64,000 nt of DNA. Origin: Choricystis sp. odSpoLacu1. Its lineage: Eukaryota > Chlorophyta > Trebouxiophyceae. The stretch lies in assembly GCA_958009055.1 (NCBI GenBank), contig OY253664.1, forward strand, positions 186,001 to 250,000, read 5' to 3'. A model generated the notes under the pieces. The model saw only the letters and a program-made list of their open reading frames with translations. It was not told the DNA's origin and searched no databases. Shown here piece after piece: positions 8,972 to 20,254 of this stretch. Position numbers and translations under genes: made by a program. Each line of letters starts with the position of its first letter. Within the stretch, counting starts at the first letter, position 1.

Positions 8972-11240
8972 ATGGCCACCGCCGCCGCTCCTCCGTCCAC
9001 CACCCCCACCGGCTCGCCCCCGCGCCGCACCCTGGAGCGGCGCGTGTTGGCGTCGCCGCGCGACGACGCCAAGCCCTGCGTCCCGTGCGGCCTGCGGCTG
9101 ACGGTGGCGGTGCTGGGAGCGTCGGGTGAGTGATTGTGGGGGTGGGGCTGGGGAGGTGGGGGGTGCGTTCTTTGTGCGTCGTCCCCGACCATCGATCCCC
9201 CGCCCCTCCTCCTCCCCCAGGCGACCTCGCCAAAAAGAAGACGTTCCCCGCCCTCTTCACCCTCTTCGACCGCGGCTTCCTGCCCGCCACCACGGCCATC
9301 ATTGGCTACGCTCGATCGCCTCTGACGTCGGCGCAGTTGAGCGAGAAGCTGCGGCCGGCGCTGGTCGGGGATGGTGGCGACGACGCGGCTGCGCGCGCCG
9401 CGTCTGTCGCCCTCTTCCTGGACCGCGTCACCTATGTGCCTGGTTCCTATGATGAAGGCGGGGCCGGGTGGGCCGACCTGGCGGCCGCCGTGGCGGAGGC
9501 GGAAGCGGGGCGGCCGGCGGTGCTGCCGCGCGCGGGGGCGCCTCGCGCGTCGACGTCGCCTCCCCGCCCGCCCCACCGCCCGCCTCCCCCCCCCACCGGC
9601 CCCATCGGCCGCCTCATCTACCTGGCGCTGCCCCCCTCCGTCTACCCTCCCGTCCTGGCGGCAGTGAAGGGAGCGTTGGGGACGGGGCTGCCGGCGTCAC
9701 CGGCGGGGTGCCCCGCCCCCTGGGCGCGGGTCATCGTCGAAAAACCGTTTGGCCGGGACCTGGCTTCGTCCGAGGAGTTGGCGGCGTCCGTGGGGGCGCT
9801 TTGGCCGGAGGAGAGCGTGTTCCGCATCGACCACTACCTGGGCAAGGAGCTGTGAGTGGTGGGGAGGGGGGGAAAGGGGGGGTTAAAAAAAAGGTGAGGC
9901 GCGCGCGCGTGGGAGTGTGTGCAACACACTCACCCCCACCCTCACCCTCCCATCCCCTCAGCATGCAAAACATGATCATTCTGCGCTTCCACAACGAAGC
10001 CCTCGCCCCCTCCTGGTGCCGGGACCACGTGGCAAATGTGCAGATCACGTTCAAGGAGGACTTTGGCACAGAGGGGCGGGGGGGCTACTTTGACCAGTAT
10101 GGTGAGTGTGTGGGATGGTGTGTGTCTGTGTGTGTGTGTGTGTGTGTGTGGAGTGTGTGGGGCGTGTGTGTTGGTGGTGGTGTGTGTGTGTGGGGGGGAG
10201 TGACAAAGGCAAGTGGGCGAGAGGCGAGAGACAGCCACCCCACCCACCCACCCCTCCCCCCCACCAGGCATCATCCGCGACGTCATCCAAAACCACCTCA
10301 CCCAAGTCCTGGCCCTCGTCGCCATGGACAAACCCCTGTCCCTGGCCGCGGACGACGTGCGCGATCGAAAGGTGGAAGTGCTGCGGTGTGTGCGCGCCAT
10401 CGACCCCGCCGACGTCGTCCTCGGCCAGTACACCGCCTCCCCCGACGGCGCGACGCCCGCGTACACGGGCGACCCCACCGTGCCCCCCGGCTCCACCACC
10501 GCCACCTTTGCGTCCATGGTGCTCTACATCGACAACGATCGGTGGGCGGGCGTCCCATTCGTCATCAAAGCCGGCAAAGCCCTGAACGAGAGGGCCGCCC
10601 TCGTCCGCATCCAGTTCAGGCCGCCGCCCCGGCCGCTGGTGGACAGGGCGCTGGCCGACCGCATGCGCAACGAGCTGGTCGTGCGGCTGCAGCCGCGGGA
10701 AGCCATCTACATGAAGGTGGCTGTGAAACGCCCTGGGCTGGACCCGCACGCCGCCATGGCGGAGCTGGACCTGGACTACGCGGACCGCTATGGTGAGTGG
10801 AGGAGGCGGGGGGGGGGAGAGGTGGGGGGGAGAGGTGGGGGGGAGAGGTGGGGGTGAGAGGTGGGCACGGCGTGATGTGGTGTGGTGGTGTTTGTGCCGC
10901 GCTCCCACCTCCTCCCCACCCCTCCCACACACACACCTCCCCTCGCTTCCCCCACACAGGCCCCACCACCTACATCCCGGACGCCTACGAACGCCTCCTC
11001 CTGGACGCGGTGCGCGGCGATCAATCCCACTTTGTGCGGCGCGACGAGCTGAGGGCCGCGTGGGCCATCTTCGACGATCTGCTCTCTGCCGCCGACGCGG
11101 GGAGCCTGCCCATCCACTCCTATGCTGCCGGGTCCAGGGGGCCGCCCCAGGCGGACGAATTGTTGGCCAAGGTGGGGTACGTGCGCAATGAAGGGTATGA
11201 GTGGGGGGGGGGGCGTGGCCAAGGGGCGGCGGTGAGATGA
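8972..11240 (+). CDS. G6PD: Glucose-6-phosphate 1-dehydrogenase
   Basis: Five exons (8972-9125, 9221-9851, 9962-10101, 10268-10792, 10960-11240) sum to 576 residues with every phase closed. The enzyme oxidises glucose-6-phosphate to 6-phosphogluconolactone with NADP+, the first step of the oxidative pentose-phosphate pathway. Visible motifs are the dinucleotide-binding [24 protein letters not shown], the active-site RIDHYLGKE, and the C-domain [14 protein letters not shown] with [12 protein letters not shown]. The N-terminal 45 residues are short and Pro/Arg-rich; I see no convincing transit peptide, so a cytosolic form is likeliest. A Pro/Arg-rich loop (about 9531-9600) is inserted after the AEAEAG helix. 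The tail [13 protein letters not shown] is unusual. Introns 3 and 4 contain GT and GGGGGGA repeats. Confidence 0.97.
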
Positions 11241-11711
11241 AGACACTAGGATGGGCACGCTTTTTTGTGTGGTGTTTGGTGTGTTGACTATCGGGGAAAA
11301 AAAGTGGTGTTGCAAAAAAAGGCGAACACGGCCACACACAACTCAACACGTTCCGGGCAGGAGGGCGGCGGGGGGGGGGGGGGGGGAGAAAAGGCGGTGC
11401 GGAAAAAAAGTGTGGGTTGATTAAAAATACGGAGGGCAAAAACAGCGAGTACAAAAAACGCGCTCCCCCGCGCGCGGTCGTGTGTGTGTGTGTGTGTGCG
11501 TGTGATGCGTGAGCCGTGTGAGCGTGAGTAAAAAAAAAGGGAACGCGGGGGGGAGGGGCGAACGAACGGGAAAAGGAAACAAAAACGTTCAGTGCCCTCT
11601 CTCTCTAGGTGCCTCTGCGTGATCCAACCATCAAAAATGTGTGTAAACTCTCTCTCTCTCTCTCTCACACTCACTCTAGGGGGATGGAGCCAGAGGCCCA
11701 CATCCCCCACA
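11241..11711. other. Intergenic, convergent 3' ends of G6PD and the zinc-finger gene
   Basis: No coding region is supported in this 471-bp stretch. It has A-runs after the G6PD stop, a 17-base G run at 11370-11386, a GT tract near 11480-11500 and a CT tract near 11651-11665. I interpret it as two overlapping or abutting 3' untranslated regions. Confidence 0.6.
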
Positions 11712-12543
11712 CTAGTCCAGCAGCGTTTGTTGGGCCCCATACCCAAACCACCCGCGCCCCTCGCCCAACGCGGTTGGTGGGGGCTCCCTCTCCGCGCCCG
11801 CCCCCACCCTCGGCTCCCGCGCGTGCGCAAACAGGCGCCTCGCAAACAGGCCCCCACACTCGACGCAGGTGACGTGGCGGGCGCCGAGGCAGCGGGGGCA
11901 GGCGTCGCCATCATGTATGTATTTTCCTTCGTACGCCACCGTGCCCGCGCCGTGGCACAGCGGGCACCGGGCCGCCCCAAAGCCACGGCACGCGTCGCAG
12001 GAGCGCGTGTTGGCGGCCACGAGGCGGCTGGCGGCGGCGTAGGCGGCGGCCGCGGTGGCGAGGAGGAAGAGGAGCTGTGAGCGTGGGGTTGAGGGAAAGA
12101 GGCGCCGTGGGTGTGTGTGAGCGCAGAGGGTCGCTGGGGTGGGGTGGGGTGGCGCCGCCCGCCGGTGCACCCCCCCCCCCCAACCCGACACGGCCCCATG
12201 CGCAAGCCAACGTGCCCCGCGTGTCGCGGGCGCAGAAGCCGCCCCCTCGCGCCAGTGCCCCCCAAAACCCTGTTCGCCTTCCCATTGGCGCTGTCTCCAC
12301 CCACACACTCACCGCGCTCAACGCCCCCCTCGGCCGAAACCACAGCACTCCCGCCGCGGCAGCAGACGCGGTCTGAGGCCGAGGCGCGGCCACGTACAGG
12401 CGGGCCAGGGACGCGGGGGCGGCGGTGGGCGTGCGGACCGGGGCGGGCGGGCCGTTGCCCGCCGGGGCGGCCGCGCCGGCCGGGACGAGGCGGGCGCGTG
12501 GCCGGAGTCCGGGTCGTGTTGTGGGCAGTCGTGTGGACCGCAT
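11712..12543 (-). CDS. DnaJ-type cysteine-rich zinc-finger protein, probably plastid (BSD2/LQY1-like class)
   Basis: Exons are 12543-12313 and 12074-11712, 197 residues. Exon 1 is an Arg/Pro/Ala-rich presequence (starts MRSTRLPTTRPGLRPRARL) suiting organelle import. Exon 2 starts with a hydrophobic helix (LLFLLATAAAAYAAASRLV) and then four CxxC pairs: CDAC, CPLC, CPRC and CVEC, spaced with Gly as in DnaJ CxxCxGxG zinc fingers. In plants, J-domain-less proteins of this type act as thylakoid or stromal chaperones (BSD2, LQY1, PSA2-like). The exact subfamily is not resolved. The gene is convergent with G6PD and lies 247 bp from the stop of the upstream minus-strand membrane protein gene. Confidence 0.75.
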
Positions 12544-12790
12544 GGCGGCGTGTTTTTGGGGGGCGCGCGAGGCGCAGCGGGCGAGGCCGCAAAACACCGG
12601 TGTTTTCGCAGAGTGTTGACGTGGCTGCGTCGTTTTTTTTGCGCCGCTGCCCACGCCCCCCACACCTCCCCGCGTCTTTTTGTGGTTTCGGTTCACGGGC
12701 GCCACAGGCACACACACACACACACACAGCACCGCGCTCTACATAAAAACCAAAGCCAGCGAAACAATCGAAAAAACACACACGTTTCAT

Positions 12791-14034
12791 TCACACCACG
12801 ACACGCCTCCCTGTCTGCCGTTGAACACGCAACCAAGCAGCCGCGGGCAGCACGTCCAGCGTCCGCGCCACCGCAATCGCGGCGGCCGCTCCCACCACCC
12901 ACAGCAGGAGCGGCAGCTCGGGCACGCCCGCCGCGACGCGGGGGGAGACGGCGGCCAGGGCAGCCGCGCGCGCGGCCGCCAGCGCGCGCGTGGCCAACAG
13001 AAGGCCCACATACGCAGCGCCCAGGCCTCCCCTGCGGCCGGCGACCGCGTCTTTGGCGTTGGCCAGGGCGACGTCCGAGTCAGCGCCGCCCAGGGAGGCG
13101 GCGGGGGGGGCGAGCAGGAGGGACACGATGCGCGGGAGCGTGAAAAAGAGGGGCACCACCAGCAACGACAGCGCTTGCAGAGGCAGCGCGCGCACCGCGA
13201 CCGCGGCCTCTGTCCACACGATGCGGGCGTAGGCGGACGAGAGGGCGGGGCGGACGGAGGCGAGGGCGGCGACCGCGGCGCGCGGGGCGAGCGGCGGCAG
13301 CGGCCACGCTGGGCGCGCGAGGAGAGGGGTGGTGGTGGTGGAGTCGCTGGTAGAGGCGTCGCCATCGCTGCCAGCCTCCTCCACCGCGCGCGCGGCCAGG
13401 ATGGCCACCGCCGCGGTGGCGCCCGCGCGCAGGGCCAGGGTGAGCGGGAAGGACAGTAAGAAGAAAGCGAGGACGACCCACTGGTACCCTGTGCCAAAGG
13501 AGGCGACCGCTGGATCCGCTGCCAAGTACCACAGCGACGGCCCCAGGGACGCCGGGTGCACGGCGGGCAGCAGGGCGGCCGCGACGGCGTTCGTTGCGCG
13601 GTGGGCCACCCTGTGCACACACCACGCGGCCGCGTCGGCGCCCGCGAACGCGATTAGGGCCGGCCACGCGGTGGCAGAGGCCAGGCGGGCGGCGTCGGCG
13701 ACGAGGGAGGCGGCGTCAGTGGCTGCAGCGCGGGCGGTGGTGGGGAGGCTGGGGGGGGGGGGGGGGGGGGCGGGTCGAGGACAGCTCCCCAGTCTTGTGT
13801 CACCCCCTCCGCTGTCCTACTTCCTCCGACTCACCGTTTCACCGCCCCCTTCAGCCCGTCTTCGTCACTGGTGGCCACCGGCACCCAGTCGCCCGGGCCG
13901 GAGGTGGCCGCCAGCGGGCGCAACGGCGCGCGGCGTGGTGCATGCCGGACGAGCGGCAGCTGCGCGCGGCGGGCGCGGGGCGCAGCCGGGAAGGTGGGGC
14001 GCACCACCCGGAGAGGCAGAGAGACAGCCTGCAT
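12791..14034 (-). CDS. Predicted plastid multi-pass membrane protein, function unknown
   Basis: Exons are 14034-13835 and 13748-12791; the total of 1158 bp closes in frame at 385 residues. The first 60 residues look like a transit peptide (MQAVSLPLRVVRPTFPAAPR, no early acids). Hydrophobic segments include YQWVVLAFFLLSFPLTLALR, LSLLVVPLFFTLPRIVSLLL and LPLLLWVVGAAAAIAVA, with others that are Ala-rich, so four to six membrane spans are likely. No catalytic or transport signature is recognised. The intron's pyrimidine tract is a perfect run of 20 C on the coding strand (13751-13770 as G). It is divergent from eIF2B epsilon with 227 bp between starts. Confidence 0.7.
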
Positions 14035-14261
14035 GTGGATGGTCTGTACCAACAGCCACACACGGGAGGCGCCTCCGCACGCGTTTGAAGAACAGGGTCG
14101 GGTGTAAAATTCGGCCGACAATTGTCGACCACAACAAAAAAAGCAATCTCTGTTGCTCACCCGCGCTCGCGCCACCTGCAGGGGTGCCGCCGCCACCTGC
14201 ATCCAAGCCCCCGCTTCTCATCGCGTGTGTGAGGCGCGCGCACAACACAACCCACACCCCG

Positions 14262-17019
14262 ATGGCCCCTAAGTCCAAGGGCGGCGACGCCGACACCAAG
14301 GCTAAGGAAGAGTTGGTGGCGGTGCTGCTGGCCGACAGCTTTGCTCAGGTGAGTGAGAGTGTGGGTTTGGACAGGCACAGGACACGCATCGGGGCGCGGA
14401 GAGCCGTCGCAACCGCCCGCCGCGCAACGACGCATCGGCGTCTACTTAACCCCCCCCCCGGTCGTCCCCCCCCGCCCACACCTCCCCTGCCCCTCCCACA
14501 CAAACGAGAGGGCCAGAGAGACACCAACCTCGATCCTTTAACCATGTTCTTAACACACTCCAATCAGACATTCGTCCCCGTCACTCTCGAACGCCCCAAA
14601 GCCCTCCTCCCCCTCGCCAACGCCCCCCTCCTGGACCACGCCCTCGAGTGGCTCGCCTCCGCGGGCGTGGACGAAGTCGTCGTCTTCTGCTGCGCCCACG
14701 CGGACGCGGTGAGGGGGCACCTGGCTGCTGCCGGGTGGGGCGCGCCGGGGAGGCCGCCACGGGTGACGCCCTACGTGTCCACGGCGGCGGCGTCGGTGGG
14801 GGACGCGCTGCGGGCGTTGGAGCAGGATGGTGAGATGGGGGAGAGAGAGTGTGTGTGTGTGTGTTTTGGGGGGGGGGAAGGAAAACAGGCCCCCGACACC
14901 CCTCAACCCACCCCCTGTCCCCCCCTTTCCCAAACACTTTTGACCCCACCAGACAAACTCACCTCCGACTTTGTCCTCGTCTCCTGCGACGTCGTCGCCA
15001 ACGTGGACCTGCGCGCCGCGGTGGCCGCCCACCGCGCGCGCCGCGAGCGGGACCGGTCGGCCATCGCCACCCTGCTCGTCGCCCGGAGGGCCACCCCGTC
15101 CCAGCGCGCGAGGCTGGGGGAGCCGCCAGTCGTATATGTGACGGACCCCGCCACGTCTCGCCTGCTGGCCGTGGCAGACGGCCGCGGCGACCGCGACCGG
15201 AGCGACGCCAAGCCCGGGGCCGCCCCCTCCATCGATGCCTCCCTGTTTGGGGAGCGGGCGGCAGTCAGTGTGCGGGCCGACCTGTCGGGCGTGCACGCGG
15301 CTGTGCTGGCGCCGGAGGCGGCGATGCTGTTCAGCGACAACTTTGATTACCAATCATTTTCCCGCGACTTTGTGACGGGGACGCTGGCGGAGGAGGAGCT
15401 GGGAAACAAGCTGTACCTGCACGAGTGCTCTGGGTGGGTTGGTGATGGGTGGGAGAGAGCGGGGTGGGGTGGGGGTGGGTGTGTGTGTGTTTTGGTGGTG
15501 GTGGTGGAGACGGGAGACGGGACGCCACCCCGCTCACCCACGCCCTGCCCCCCGCCACCCCCATCCCCTCAGCTACATGGCCCGCGTCCGCAACCTGCGC
15601 TCGTACGACGCTGTCTCCCGCGACGTGGCGGCGAGGTGGGCCTTCCCTTTGGTGCCAGACGCAAACGCGCTCCCCCTCGCCTCTGCCGGGTGGGGGCGCC
15701 CCACCTACCGGTCCTCCCGCCACTTTGTGTACCGGGAGCAGGGGGTGACGGCCGCCCGCACGTCGGTCGTGGGCCCGGACGCGGTCGTGGGGGCGGGGGC
15801 GACGGTGGGGGAGGACGCCAAGGTCACAGCGTCCACGCTCGGCCGCAACGCGCGGGTCGGGCGCGGCGCCGCCATCACCGGCTCCTACATCGGGGAGGGC
15901 GCCACCATAGGCGATGGCGCCGTCATCATCGCGTCCATGGTGTGCGACCGGGCGGTCGTTGGCGCCGGGGCGAGGGTGGGGCCCGGCGCAATCATTTCGT
16001 TTGGCGTTGTGGTCGCGCCGCGCGCGGCGCCGCCGCCGCACGCGCGCGTCTCCCTCATCCGCCCCGCCCCCTCGTCCGGGGGCGGAGACGGCGCCGGCTC
16101 AGACTCGGATGTCGACTCCGACGCCGCGTCGTCGGCAGCTGGCGTGGACGGCGCGTGCGACGGCGCGCCGCCGCCCGACGTGGTTGCTGCGGCGGAGGGT
16201 GCGGCTGCCGGCCGCCCGCCACCCGCCGCCCTGGGCTTTGACACCGCCGTCGTGGGCGACGGTGGCGCGGGCTACGCGTGGCCCATCCCCGCGGACGCGG
16301 CGGTGGCGGGCATCCCGGCGCCACCGGCGGCGGCGACAGGGGGCGGCGGCCCCGCCGACGACGACTCCTCCGACGACGACGCGGCGACCGCCGCGGCAGC
16401 CGCCGCCGCCGCCGCGGCCGCAGACCCGGACGCCCACTTCATGAGGGAGGTCACAGAAACCTTCCTGCGGTGCGCGGCGGAGGGGCATGAAGAGGATTTG
16501 GCGGTCCTGGAGTTGAACGGACTTAAACTCGCGGAAGCACGCACCTTTGCCGACGTGGGGCGCGCCCTGGCGGTCGCGGTCATCGGCCTGGCGGGATCCC
16601 CCCCGCCCCGCACCCGTCCCGAGTATCGGGCCCTGTACGCGCTGGCTGACGGTGGTGGTGGTGGTGGAAACGCAGCGTCCGCGCTCAAAGACCTCGCGCG
16701 CCGCTCCCGCGCCGCGATCGCCACGTGGGCCTCCCTGCTGTCCAAGTTTGCGCGCGATGAAGACGACCAAGTGGAGCTCTTGCTGACACTCGAAGAGTGG
16801 TGCGCCGGCGACGGCGGGTGTGGCGCCGCGTTTGCGCCGCTGTTTGCAGACCTGTTGAAAACCCTGTACGACTGCGACGTCGTGGATGAAGGCGCCCTGC
16901 TGGCCTGGGCCGACGAAAAAACGGGCGCCAGCGACGCGGAGCGCGTGTTCCTGGACAAGGCGGCGCCGCTGATCCAGTGGCTGCGCGAGGCGGAGAGCGA
17001 GAGCGAGGACGACGAGTGA
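14262..17019 (+). CDS. EIF2B5: Translation initiation factor eIF2B subunit epsilon (catalytic GEF subunit)
   Basis: Four exons (14262-14348, 14568-14829, 14953-15433, 15573-17019) give 758 residues in perfect phase. The nucleotidyltransferase-like domain begins TFVPVTLERPKALLPLANAP and includes SDFVLVSCDVVANVDL. YMARVRNLRSYDAVSRDVAA precedes hexapeptide left-handed beta-helix repeats (VVGPDAVVGAGATVGEDAKV, IGEGATIGDGAVIIASMV). A 150-residue Ala/Asp-rich linker then leads into the C-terminal W2 HEAT domain ending in the acidic ESESEDDE box, which holds the GDP/GTP-exchange activity toward eIF2. The linker contains long Ala runs that lengthen the protein beyond the usual about 720 residues. The function call is secure. 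Confidence 0.93.
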
Positions 17020-17176
17020 TGAAAATGAAAAGAGAAGAAAGAAGAGTTTTCCAAAAAACGTCGCAGCAGCACACACTGCGCGCTTCTCGCTGCTTGGCAA
17101 GCACAAGCCCCACGCACGCGCCCCCTGCGCTGGCGTGGCGGCACACCGCCAACCGCCGCCCCCCACCACACAAACA

Positions 17177-18200
17177 ATGCAGGCCGCCGCCGTCGCGCTG
17201 CGCCGCGTGCGCGACCCGGGCGCGCCCGCCGCCCCGCTGACGCTGGTGGTGGATGAGGGCGGGGATGGCGCGGGGGACGTGTTTGCGCAGGTAAGGGGGG
17301 AGGGAGAGGAGGGGGGAGAGCGCTGCCCATTAGTTTTTCGTTTCGCCGGGCCTCTAGCCGACGACGCCGACCAACGCCCCCACCCCAACCAACAGCTCGT
17401 CACCGACACACTGACCCACGACGCCGCCGCGGCAACCACCACGCCCCCGCCGTCCTCCGCCATCCTGGCGTCTGTGGGGAGGGGGGCGTGGCGATATGGG
17501 GACGCAGCGGCGAAGGTGGCCGCGTCGCGTCTGGTGCACGTGCTGCTCTGCGCCGACCTGGCGTCCCTGGACGCCGCCCTGGCGTCTGCACCATCCCCCG
17601 CCCGCGTCATTGTCGACTCTGTCACAGCCCTGGCTTTGGCCCTGCCCGGCGGCTGGCCCGCTGCCGCCACCCTGGTGCGGCGGATCGCGGCGCGGGAGGG
17701 CGTCGCCAGCGTGGCAGTGCTCGCCGCTGCTGTCCCACCCGCCGCCACCCCGCTCACCGGCCTGGCCGACGCTGCGGCCGCCGTCGTCACCATCCGCCCC
17801 TCCACCGCTGACGCGGCGGCCGCGGGCGCGCACGTGGTGGTGGCGACCGCGGTGGCGCGCGGGGGGCGGCCGCGTCGACGCGAGCGCCGACGGCGGCGCG
17901 CGGCGTGGAGGCGGCGCTATTGTGCGCGTGCCGCTGCCTGAGGCGTCAGCGAGGTCCACCAAACCGGCGCCCCGTCCCACGCCCCAGCCGAGCGTGGCGG
18001 GGGGCAACATGAGCCTGACGGTGACGGAGGCTCAAGCGCGTGCGCGGTCACACGTCGCGCTGCCGCACGAAGACGCCGGCTGGCGGCAGGGCGGTGACGG
18101 CGGCCCCATCGTCACCTATGACCGCGCGTCCGATGCGTCTGGATCCAGCGCGTCGCTGCTGGACTCGGATGAAGACCCGGACGACGAGTTGACGGTGTGA
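17177..18200 (+). CDS. ELP5: Elongator complex protein 5 (ELP5) homologue
   Basis: Exon 1 is 17177-17290 and exon 2 starts at 17396; the 105-bp intron is a multiple of three. The body has the RecA-like pattern of the ELP4-5-6 subcomplex (RLVHVLLCADLASLD, PARVIVDSVTALALALPGGW). The C-terminus matches ELP5's conserved region: NMSLTVTEAQARARSHVALP then an acidic tail ending DSDEDPDDELTV. Elongator makes wobble-uridine modifications on tRNA. The frame breaks at a six-G run (17861-17866), after VATAVARGG; the downstream frame RVDASADGGARRGG leads to the conserved tail. It lies head-to-tail after eIF2B epsilon with 157 bp between. The low overall conservation of ELP5 keeps the call below certain. 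Confidence 0.7.
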
Positions 18201-18371
18201 AGGGGGGGGGGGGGAAATGATGAAAAAAACTTGGCTTTGATTTTCAGCGGCAAAAAATGTAATGTCACACGCACACAAACACACACAGAAAACACGCGCG
18301 CCTGAAAGCATGTGGTGCCGGTGTGTGTGTTGTGTGGTGTAAACCACTGTAAATCCCACCTCACTCTCCTC

Positions 18372-19222
18372 TCACAGCGTCCACCGCCCCACCCCGCCCT
18401 CCCACTCATCCTCCCCCCACGCCGCCAGCGGGTGGGACGCCCGCCCCGTCCCCCACCTTGGCGGTGATGGCGACGGCGCCCCCGCCCCAGACGGCGGCGG
18501 CGGCCCCGACGGCAGCACGAGGGCGCCCCACGACCCGCGCGCGCGCACCGCGGCGCGCCCCCACTCGCCGTGCGAGGGGGCGGCCGGCACCAGCCCCGCC
18601 GACACGGTGGCGGGCGAAAGCCGACCCAGCGTGGCGGGCGAAAGCCGACCCAGCGTGGCGGGCGCCGTCGTGCGCGCGTGGAGGGGGGACAGGGTGGCGC
18701 CCCATGATGTCTGCCACCGCCGCGCGCGCGCCGCGCGGCGCCAACCGAAGGCGGGGCGGGCGGCGTCCGTGTCTGCCCTGTGTGTCACCACGGATGGCGG
18801 CGGCAGCAGCGGCAGGGGCGGCGACGCCAGGGCGCACCAACGGTGCGCGCGCGGAGCGGCGGGCGAGAGAGGCGGCGCAGTCTCGCCAGTCGGCAACGCA
18901 GCCGCCGCCGCCGCTGGTTCACGACACACCAAGGGGCGTGGCCGCGGCTTGCGCACGCCGGGGGCAGGCCGGGGCGGCGCCCGAGGCAACGGCCCAGCCA
19001 CGCTGGCCGAGGGAGAAGACGGGGGGGCGACACCCGCGCCGGCTGGTCAACCACCCGTCCGCTGCCTCGGACGGCGGCAGACGGGCCAGACACGCGCCCC
19101 CGCCCCCCGCCCAGCCCCCCGAGGCGGACGGGGCGGGACACAGGGCCCGCCAGCAGGTGCAGCGCGCCGGGGGACAGCGCGCGGTCGGGCGGGGGGCGGC
19201 GGATGGAGCGGCGAGAGGCCAT
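18372..19222 (-). CDS. Uncertain coding region, frame not resolved
   Basis: This minus-strand stretch between ELP5 and thioredoxin is open in several frames but no frame is convincing throughout. A start at 19222 (MASRRSIRRPPPDRALSPGA) gives a basic presequence-like N-terminus. A separate frame ends at 18372 with AAWGEDEWEGGVGRWTL, which looks like a real C-terminus. A middle frame contains a hydrophobic Ala/Gly stretch (AVGAAAAVWGGGAVAITAKV). Joining them would need introns or frame corrections I cannot fix. A 24-bp tandem repeat lies inside. It may be a poorly conserved membrane protein or not a gene at all. No function is proposed. Confidence 0.3.
18607..18662. repeat. 24-bp tandem repeat
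   Basis: Two complete copies of a 24-bp unit beginning GTGGCGGGCG and containing AAAGCCGACCCAGC occur at 18607-18630 and 18631-18654, followed by a partial third copy. Because 24 is divisible by three it would encode an eight-residue repeat (LGRLSPAT) in one minus-strand frame. Confidence 0.9.
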
Positions 19223-19471
19223 GTGGGTTGAGGGGTGAGGGAGGAGAGGTGTGTGAGCTGGGCGTGGTGGTGTGTGTGTGTGAGAGAGACGGTGTGTCGG
19301 GCGGGTTGGGAAGAAAACAACGGCGGCGCGTTTTTACTTCGATTTTTGTTTGGTTTTGTTTTCCGGTCCATCAACACATGTAACACAGCGCCCGTTGGCG
19401 CTTACGCAAACACTCATAAACCGTAGAGCCAAAAAAGGGGGGGCGAACTCACACCAAACACCGGATCTCAA

Positions 19472-20091
19472 TCAGGCAGCGACGGGCGCCCCGGCGAATT
19501 GTTCGACCAGAGCCACCAGCTTCTCCTTGGACGCCCCAATCAACTCGGCCGCCTTCTCGCCGTCCTTGATCACCTGGAACGTGGGCATGGCGGTCACGCC
19601 CTGCGCCGCCGCGACGCCTGCGTTGGCGTCGACGTCGACCTTCAGGAAGACGAGGCCCCCCGCGTGGGTGCCGGCCAGCTCGTCGAAGACGGGGCCGATC
19701 ATGCGGCAGGGGCCGCACCAGGTGGCGGTGAAGTCGACGATGATCTGTTGTGTGTGTGTGTGGGGGGTGGGTGGGTGGGTGGGTGGGATCGGTCGTTTTT
19801 TGGGCGCGCGCGATGGGCGCCCGCGCAGCGATGTGTTGCGCGCGCGCTCTCTGCAGCGACTCACTGCGGCCAGGAGGGCGGTCACGCAATGATGCTCTGC
19901 TTACGCTGGTACGGCAGGGCCGAGACGCCAGGACCGCGGCACCGTCCCCCACCCTCACGCACAGCGCGCGCTCCCATTTCGCCCTCGACCGATTTGTCAA
20001 ATCAACGCACCACTTTGCCCGCCTCCTTGGCCTTGGCCACCTCGGCCGCCCACTGGTCTTCGGACGTGATGGTGATGACGTTGGCGCCCAT
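19472..20091 (-). CDS. Thioredoxin, cytosolic h-type
   Basis: Exons are 20091-20011 (27 codons) and 19744-19472, 117 residues. The redox site is WCGPC in VDFTATWCGPCRMIGPVF, and the cis-Pro loop is AMPTFQVIKDGE. The N-terminus MGANVITITSEDQW starts directly at the fold with no presequence, and the length is standard for a free cytosolic thioredoxin. It reduces target disulphides using NADPH-thioredoxin reductase. The donor is GTGCGT rather than GTGAGT. The gene is divergent from the ureidoglycolate amidohydrolase gene, 163 bp apart, so they may share a promoter region; no functional link is implied. Confidence 0.95.
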
Positions 20092-20254
20092 GGTGGTGTG
20101 TGGGTGTGTGTGTGAGTGGGAGAGGATTGCTGTCCAAGAGCGACGAAAAAGGCGAGAAGCAAGAGTGCTCTGCATCGTTCACACTCTTCCGCACCTTCCT
20201 TTCTCTCAAGGGATGCGCGCCCGCTGCGTTTGGCCTCTCCCACCCTCCCACCCA

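Noticed and set aside
10721..10880. Repeated GGTGGGGGGAGA units as a CRISPR-like array
   Set aside because: Units are contiguous without unique spacers and sit in a spliceosomal intron of a eukaryotic gene.
12577..12790. Minus-strand extension of the zinc-finger ORF upstream of 12543
   Set aside because: Upstream in-frame sequence is Cys/Val-rich from a CA repeat and lacks conservation; ATG 12543 gives a clean presequence.
15439..17019. A very long plus-strand ORF (and others such as 13329-16241, 22803-24896, 49212-51716) that could be taken as single-exon genes
   Set aside because: They run through introns of eIF2B epsilon, NCA2 or CBF5, or through non-coding frames; high GC depletes stop codons, so length alone is not evidence here.
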